Notes under the pieces: generated by a model
The model's database searches: none
Seen by the model: the letters and a program-made list of their open reading frames with translations, nothing else
What the model was told of the DNA's origin: nothing
NCBI GenBank assembly: GCA_020441345.1
Contig: JAGRMK010000105.1
Span: 1-8,543 of the forward strand
DNA length: 8,543 nt
From: Paracoccaceae bacterium
Lineage (GTDB): Bacteria > Pseudomonadota > Alphaproteobacteria > Rhodobacterales > Rhodobacteraceae
Direction of reading: 5' to 3'
Program-made: the position numbers and the translations under genes
In this document: one piece after another, positions 5,044-8,543 of the stretch
Layout of the letters: each line of letters begins with the position of its first letter
Numbering within the stretch: the stretch's first letter is position 1

Positions 5044-6540
5044 ATGCTGTCGCTTGTCTGGTTCAAGCGCGATTTGCGGGTTGCCGATCATCCGGCCCTG
5101 GCGCTGGCCGCAGCGCAGGGCGCGGTTCTGCCGGTCTATATCATCGAGCCCGATCTCTGGGCGCAACCCGATGCCTCGGGGCGGCAATGGGCCTTTGTGG
5201 CTGAGTGTTTGCAGGCGTTGCGCCGCGATCTGGCGGCGTTGGGTCAGCCGTTGATCCTGCGCGAGGGCGACGCGGTCGAGGTTCTGGCACGGCTGCATGC
5301 CAAGCATCGATTCGCGCAGATCGTGTCGCATGAGGAAACCGGCAATGGCTGGAGCTATGCACGGGATCTGCGGGTCGCTGCCTGGGCCCGCGACAAGGGC
5401 TTGCCCTGGGTCGAGGTTCCGCAATCGGGGGTCATACGGCGTCTGGTCAGCCGCGATGGCTGGGCCGAGCGGCGCAACCGGTTCATGGCGCAACCCCTGG
5501 CAGAGATAGCGGCCCTGCAACCCGTCACCGAGGGAACCGGCGCGCTACCTTCGGCGCGATCGCTGAGACTGGCCGAGGATCCGTGCCCCTACCGCCAGCA
5601 GGGCGGGCGCGCGGCAGGAATGCTGGCGCTGGAAAGCTTCACGTCCACGCGCGGCCAATCCTATCGCAGCGCGATGTCCTCGCCACTCGCGGCTGAGCGG
5701 GCCTGTTCGCGGCTGTCGCCGTATCTGGCCTTTGGCGCGCTGTCCGGGCGCGAGGTGGTGCAGGACATCGCGCGGGAAAAAGAGGCGCGTCGCGGTCAGG
5801 GGCATTGGCGCGCCAATCTGCGCAGCTTCGACTCGCGCCTCGCGTGGCGCGATCATTTCATGCAAAAGCTCGAGGATCAGCCAGCGCTGGAAACCCGTGC
5901 GCTGCATTCAGCGATGGAAGGGTTGCACCCGTCCGTCACCGATGCCGTCCGCTTGCAGGCCTGGCAAGCCGGTGAAACCGGTCTGCCCTTTGTCGATGCC
6001 TGCATGCGCTATCTGCGCGCGACGGGCTGGATCAATTTCCGAATGCGCGCCATGTTGCAAGCGATTGCCAGTTATCACCTTTGGCTGGATTGGCGTGTGA
6101 CCGGGTTGCATCTGGCGCGGTTGTTCACCGATTATGAACCGGGCATTCATTGGAGCCAGGTGCAGATGCAATCGGGCACCACCGGGATCAACGCGCTGAG
6201 GATCTATGACCCCGTGAAGCAGGGGCACGATCAGGATCCGAAGGGGCAGTTCATTCGTCGCTGGGTGCCGGAACTGGCGCCGATCCCCGACAGTTTCGTG
6301 CACGAGCCGTGGAAATGGCCGCAGGCGCGGCAGGTTCTGGCGGGGCGCTACCCTGAGCCGGTCATTGACCCTGCTGCCGCCGCCCGTGCTGCGCGGGCAG
6401 AGATCGCCAGGCGTCGCCATCAAGCCGGGTTCCACACCGAATCAGCGAGGGTCGTCGCGCGCCATGGCAGCCGCAAAGCCGCGCCGGTCGGTCCGCGCGC
6501 CCGCCAGGGGCCGGTGACGCAAATGATGCTGGATCTTTAG
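5044..6540 (+). CDS. Cryptochrome/photolyase family flavoprotein
   Basis: This 498-aa protein has the photolyase layout. An N-terminal Rossmann antenna domain opens with LSLVWFKRDLRVADHPAL (residues 2-19), and the C-terminal helical FAD domain spans about 220-460. Conserved FAD-domain blocks are SRLSPYLAFGALSGREV (222-238), RLAWRDHFMQKLED (265-278), LQAWQAGETGLPFVDACMR (304-322), RIYDPVKQGHDQDPKGQFIR (386-405) and HEPWKW (420-425). Members repair UV-induced pyrimidine dimers with blue light or act as light sensors. Compared ungapped with the E. coli NGGWQW segment, this protein reads PGIHWSQVQ, and GWMHN becomes GWINF. It is therefore not a canonical class I CPD photolyase. Its four scattered cysteines do not look like the Fe-S site of CryB/PhrB. 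ATG at 5044 has a GGGGG run 9 nt upstream, and an in-frame GTG at 5038 is possible. The DUF2256 gene follows after 2 nt. Repair activity is not proven by sequence. Confidence 0.88.
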   Translation: MLSLVWFKRDLRVADHPALALAAAQGAVLPVYIIEPDLWAQPDASGRQWAFVAECLQALRRDLAALGQPLILREGDAVEVLARLHAKHRFAQIVSHEETGNGWSYARDLRVAAWARDKGLPWVEVPQSGVIRRLVSRDGWAERRNRFMAQPLAEIAALQPVTEGTGALPSARSLRLAEDPCPYRQQGGRAAGMLALESFTSTRGQSYRSAMSSPLAAERACSRLSPYLAFGALSGREVVQDIAREKEARRGQGHWRANLRSFDSRLAWRDHFMQKLEDQPALETRALHSAMEGLHPSVTDAVRLQAWQAGETGLPFVDACMRYLRATGWINFRMRAMLQAIASYHLWLDWRVTGLHLARLFTDYEPGIHWSQVQMQSGTTGINALRIYDPVKQGHDQDPKGQFIRRWVPELAPIPDSFVHEPWKWPQARQVLAGRYPEPVIDPAAAARAARAEIARRRHQAGFHTESARVVARHGSRKAAPVGPRARQGPVTQMMLDL

Positions 6541-6542
6541 CC

Positions 6543-6701
6543 ATGGGCAAGATGCGCAAGAAAGCGGATCTGCCCACGAAGACCTGCGCCGCCTGTGGGC
6601 GACCAATGGTCTGGCGCAAACGCTGGACCAAGGTCTGGGATAGGGTGCGCTTTTGTTCCGACCGGTGCCGCGCGGCGTCGAAACCCGCCGCGCGCGGTTG
6701 A
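6543..6701 (+). CDS. DUF2256 zinc-ribbon-like small protein
   Basis: This 52-aa basic protein begins two bases after the photolyase stop codon. It carries CAAC at residues 15-18 and CSDRC at 38-42. The four cysteines (C15, C18, C38, C42) could bind one zinc. Between them lies GRPMVWRKRWTKVWDRVRF, rich in Trp and Arg, which matches the DUF2256 family pattern. DUF2256 proteins are known as neighbours of cryptochrome/photolyase genes, but no function is established. The tight spacing and lack of a clear ribosome-binding site suggest translational coupling to the photolyase gene. An in-frame ATG three codons later is an alternative start. The stop codon ends at 6701, and the stop codon of the convergent SRPBCC gene begins at 6702. 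Zinc, nucleic-acid or partner binding is inference. Confidence 0.85.
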   Translation: MGKMRKKADLPTKTCAACGRPMVWRKRWTKVWDRVRFCSDRCRAASKPAARG

Positions 6702-7151
6702 TCAGCGCGCGCCGACCTGCCGCGCCAGTTTGCCCAGAGTCTGCAAGCCAAGCTGCGGCGCCCCCATCGCCAGCGCCTGTGCGCATTCATCGGCGGTGGC
6801 GAAGGTCATGCGCAATGCGATCCGCGTGCTGTCGCCGAGGTCCTCGAAATTGGCCGAGGCTTCGGCATGCAGCGGCCCGTCCTCGCCCCAATGCAGGGTG
6901 TAATCAATCCGTTGCCCCGGAACCAGCCGGGTATAGCGGTGGTGATTGGGATAGACCGTGCCATCCGGCGCGATCATGTCGAACACCCATTCGCCGCCTT
7001 CGCGCAGGTCGATGCGCGTGGTGCGGCAAGAAAACCCGTCCGGGCCCCACCAACGGGGCAGGGCGGCGGGGTCGGTCCACGCAGCCCAGAGGACCGCAAC
7101 CGGCGCATTGATCGCGCGCTCGATTGCCATGGTTCGGTTTTCGGCGCTCAT
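6702..7151 (-). CDS. SRPBCC (AHSA1-type) protein 1
   Basis: This 149-aa START/Bet v1-fold protein of the AHSA1/activator-of-Hsp90 C-terminal-like family forms a helix-grip barrel that can hold a hydrophobic ligand. Its N-terminal strand-helix segment is IERAINAPVAVLWAAWTDP (about 10-28), followed by LPRWWGPDGFSC (31-42), GGEWVFDM (52-59) and the final long helix from about 121 to 147. The family mostly appears as uncharacterised genes next to ArsR-type regulators. ATG at 7151 overlaps the stop of the preceding SRPBCC gene as ATGA, so translation is likely coupled. It is the last gene of the three-gene operon. Its stop codon directly abuts the stop codon of the convergent DUF2256 gene, with no room for a terminator. 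The ligand is unknown. Confidence 0.85.
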   Translation of the reverse strand: MSAENRTMAIERAINAPVAVLWAAWTDPAALPRWWGPDGFSCRTTRIDLREGGEWVFDMIAPDGTVYPNHHRYTRLVPGQRIDYTLHWGEDGPLHAEASANFEDLGDSTRIALRMTFATADECAQALAMGAPQLGLQTLGKLARQVGAR

Positions 7152-7621
7152 TGGGGCATCAATCCCTGCGCATAGGTTTCAAGTTGCGCGGCGACCGTGC
7201 CCCACCCGTCGTAAAACCCCATTTCAACGTGCTGTCTGGCGCTTTCGGCAGAGCGGTGGCGCGCGATGGCGGTATAGGTCGTCTGGCCGGGACCCGCGTC
7301 GGCAAAGGTGATGATCGCGGTCATGAACGGGTCCGGGCTGGGTTTCCATCCCTCGGTGTAGGTATCGGTGAACACCAGCTTTTCGCCGGGGATCACCTCC
7401 AGATAGACGCCGTTGTTTTCCATCGCGGTGCCGTCGATGTCGAATGTCGTGTTGCAGACCCCGCCGGGGCGCGGGTCAAGGGTGCAGGCGACAACCTTGT
7501 GCGGGCGCGGTACGAACCAGTTCACCAGATGCTCGGGTTTGGTCCAGCACTCCCACACCAAGGCGCGCGGCGCGTTCAGGGTGCGGGTCAGGGTCAGGTC
7601 GGTTTCGGGATCAAGGGTCAT
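7148..7621 (-). CDS. SRPBCC (AHSA1-type) protein 2
   Basis: This 157-aa protein has the same START/Bet v1-like fold as its downstream partner but is clearly diverged from it. LTRTLNAPRALVWECWTKPE (11-30) is the first strand plus helix, followed by LVNWFVPRPHKV (32-43), GGVCNTTF (53-60), a proline-rich loop GWKPSPDPFM (91-100) and a C-terminal helix MGFYDGWGTVAAQLETYA (134-151). The frame is open to 7657, but I chose ATG at 7621 because GGAG lies 5 nt upstream and family members start close to this point. It overlaps the end of the ArsR-type gene by 11 bp and the start of the next SRPBCC gene by 4 bp, so the three form one operon. The biochemical role is not known; it may bind a hydrophobic ligand or act on a small molecule. 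Confidence 0.85.
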   Translation of the reverse strand: MTLDPETDLTLTRTLNAPRALVWECWTKPEHLVNWFVPRPHKVVACTLDPRPGGVCNTTFDIDGTAMENNGVYLEVIPGEKLVFTDTYTEGWKPSPDPFMTAIITFADAGPGQTTYTAIARHRSAESARQHVEMGFYDGWGTVAAQLETYAQGLMPQ

Positions 7622-7955
7622 TGGCGCGCTCCTGCATGAGGGATGTGACATAATCATCCAGCCGGTTCAGCCGCCCTTCCCAGAGCGCGGCCTGTTCGTC
7701 CAGCCAGCCCCGAACGGGCGCCAGGGCCGAAGGCACGATCGCGCAACTGCGCACGCGGCCGTCTTTCTGCGTTTCGATCAGCCCGGCATCTTCCAGCTTG
7801 CGCAGGTGCCCCATGACCGACGGCAGGGCCATGTCGAAGGGCGCGGCCAGATCCTGCACGCTGGCCTGCCCGCGCGCCAGGCGGCTCAGGATCGCACGCC
7901 GGGTCGGGTCGGCGAGGGCTTTGAACAGGGCATCCAGCTGGGGTTCGCTGCGCAT
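7611..7955 (-). CDS. ArsR-family winged-helix transcriptional regulator
   Basis: This 114-aa protein contains a single winged helix-turn-helix domain over most of its length. LFKALADPTRRAILSRLARG (10-29) is the family's opening helix pair. SVQDLAAPFDMALPSVMGHL (32-51) includes the recognition helix, and RKLEDAGLIETQKDGRVRS (52-70) is the wing. Only one cysteine (C71) is present and there is no CVC metal box, so it is not a typical arsenic or metal sensor. It resembles the SdpR-like group found with AHSA1 genes. ATG at 7955 has AAAGG 6 nt upstream. It is the first gene of the operon with two SRPBCC genes and likely represses its own promoter, since a 6-bp inverted repeat overlaps the presumed -10 region. 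A divergent effect on malate synthase G is possible but only inferred. Confidence 0.9.
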   Translation of the reverse strand: MRSEPQLDALFKALADPTRRAILSRLARGQASVQDLAAPFDMALPSVMGHLRKLEDAGLIETQKDGRVRSCAIVPSALAPVRGWLDEQAALWEGRLNRLDDYVTSLMQERANDP

Positions 7956-7971
7956 GCGGGGCCTTTGTGTT

Positions 7972-7991
7972 ACTTAGGGTTATGGCTAAGT
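7972..7991. promoter_or_regulatory. Candidate operator for the ArsR-type regulator
   Basis: ACTTAG (7972-7977) and CTAAGT (7986-7991) form a perfect dyad with an 8-nt spacer. It lies 17 bp upstream of the regulator's start codon. The size fits a winged-helix dimer. Binding by this regulator is inferred from position and not shown. Confidence 0.42.
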
Positions 7992-8011
7992 GATTGTATG
8001 GGAGGGTGCAA
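7984..8011 (-). promoter_or_regulatory. Possible promoter of the ArsR-SRPBCC operon
   Basis: Read on the minus strand, TTGCAC (8011-8006) is followed after 16 nt by TTAGCC (7989-7984). The second hexamer overlaps one half of the ACTTAG/CTAAGT dyad, an arrangement expected for a repressor site. Both hexamers are imperfect. Confidence 0.3.
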
Positions 8012-8100
8012 GAATTACTTATGCATTTGACTTGCTTTTGATCGTTGAAAATCCTTTCGCCGAAATCGCCAGGATCCTCGAGGCTTCGATGTTGCCTAAA

Positions 8101-8138
8101 GGAAACTTTTTCCCTACCTGTATTCAACAGCATACAAT
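8101..8138. promoter_or_regulatory. Two dyads and a -10-like box upstream of malate synthase G
   Basis: GGAAA (8101-8105) and TTTCC (8109-8113) form one inverted repeat with a 3-nt centre. TGTAT (8119-8123) and ATACA (8132-8136) form a second with an 8-nt centre. TACAAT (8133-8138) overlaps the second dyad and resembles a -10 element, although I see no good -35 box at the right distance. Overlapping dyads would fit a regulated promoter, as expected for a glyoxylate-cycle gene. Which protein binds is unknown. Confidence 0.3.
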
Positions 8139-8175
8139 GATGCGGTTTTACACCCGGCAAAACGGAGGGCGCAGC

Positions 8176-8543
8176 ATGGCGCAACGGATCGACAAGCATG
8201 GCCTGAAGGTCGATGCGCATCTCGCAGATTTCATCGACTCCCGCGCGCTTGCGGGCACCGGGCTTGAGGCTGGCGCGTTCTGGGAATCGTTCTCAGACCT
8301 GATCCACGACCTCGCCCCAAGGAATCGCGCGCTGCTGGACAAGCGTGACGCCTTGCAGACGCAGATCGACGACTGGCACCGGGCGCATCGCGGCAAGCCG
8401 CATAACGCCGCGGCCTACAAGACGTTTCTTGAGGAAATCGGCTATCTGATGCCCGAGAGCGACGCGGTCCAGATCGGCACGACCAATGTCGATCCCGAGA
8501 TCGCCAGTATCGCCGGGCCGCAGCTGGTGGTGCCGATCACCAA
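8176..8543 (+). CDS. glcB: Malate synthase G, N-terminal part (3' end outside window)
   Basis: The first 122 residues of the protein are present and the frame is still open at the window edge. Malate synthase G condenses glyoxylate with acetyl-CoA to malate in the cytoplasm, allowing growth on acetate, glycolate or C2-generating substrates. Recognisable family blocks are LADFIDSRALAGTGLEAGAF (16-35), LIHDLAPRNRALLDKRDALQ (42-61), AAYKTFLEEIGYLMPE (79-94) and TTNVDPEIASIAGPQLVVP (102-120). The complete protein is usually about 720 aa, so roughly one sixth is seen and the catalytic barrel residues lie outside. ATG at 8176 has GGAGGG 6 nt upstream. It is transcribed divergently from the ArsR-type operon across a 220-bp AT-richer region containing dyads. 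Confidence 0.93.
   Translation, partial: MAQRIDKHGLKVDAHLADFIDSRALAGTGLEAGAFWESFSDLIHDLAPRNRALLDKRDALQTQIDDWHRAHRGKPHNAAAYKTFLEEIGYLMPESDAVQIGTTNVDPEIASIAGPQLVVPIT

Noticed and set aside
7124..8030. Plus-strand frames opposite the SRPBCC/ArsR operon (7124-7639, 7413-8030)
   Set aside because: They are antisense to three overlapping genes with clear families, and no domain or ribosome-binding site was seen.
8027..8055. TTGACT as a -35 box for malate synthase G
   Set aside because: No acceptable -10 hexamer lies 16-19 nt downstream (AATCCT region only).

Overview
The window is GC-rich and looks chromosomal. It most likely comes from an alphaproteobacterium of the Rhodobacterales (Rhodobacteraceae-type). 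The evidence is a MipZ division-plane ATPase, a zinc-cysteine-free L31 paired with L19, a photolyase/DUF2256 pair, and strong G/C bias at third codon positions. No tRNA, rRNA, insertion sequence, CRISPR array or plasmid/phage gene was seen.

Layout, left to right. (1) 1-336: the 3' end of a cytosine-deaminase-type amidohydrolase (+). (2) 367-1610: two minus-strand genes, a small HGSNAT/DUF1624-type membrane protein and a solitary MraZ-like double-AbrB protein. (3) 1611-1968: a divergent control region with a good sigma70-type promoter and a leader of about 215 nt that carries clear hairpins. (4) 1969-2582: rplS and rpmE, closed by a factor-independent terminator. (5) 2662-4692: a CPA-type cation/proton antiporter and MipZ (+). 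(6) 4682-4840: a 52-codon minus-strand gene of unknown function whose 3' end overlaps mipZ. (7) 5044-6701: a cryptochrome/photolyase-family flavoprotein followed 2 nt later by a 52-aa DUF2256 zinc-ribbon protein. (8) 7955-6702: a tightly overlapped minus-strand operon of an ArsR-type repressor and two SRPBCC/AHSA1 proteins. (9) 7956-8175: an AT-richer divergent control region. (10) 8176-8543: the 5' end of malate synthase G (+).

Working units. rplS-rpmE is a ribosomal operon with its own promoter, leader and terminator. ArsR-SRPBCC-SRPBCC is probably autoregulated through a dyad overlapping its promoter. Photolyase-DUF2256 is a tightly spaced pair suggesting a joint, still unexplained job in flavoprotein or light/DNA-repair biology. 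MipZ normally works with ParB to position FtsZ, but no parB is present here.

The items most worth a second look are the photolyase/DUF2256 pair with its altered electron-transfer region, the solitary MraZ-like protein with one degenerate DNA-binding loop, the structured L19 leader, and the hidden 52-aa gene opposite mipZ.
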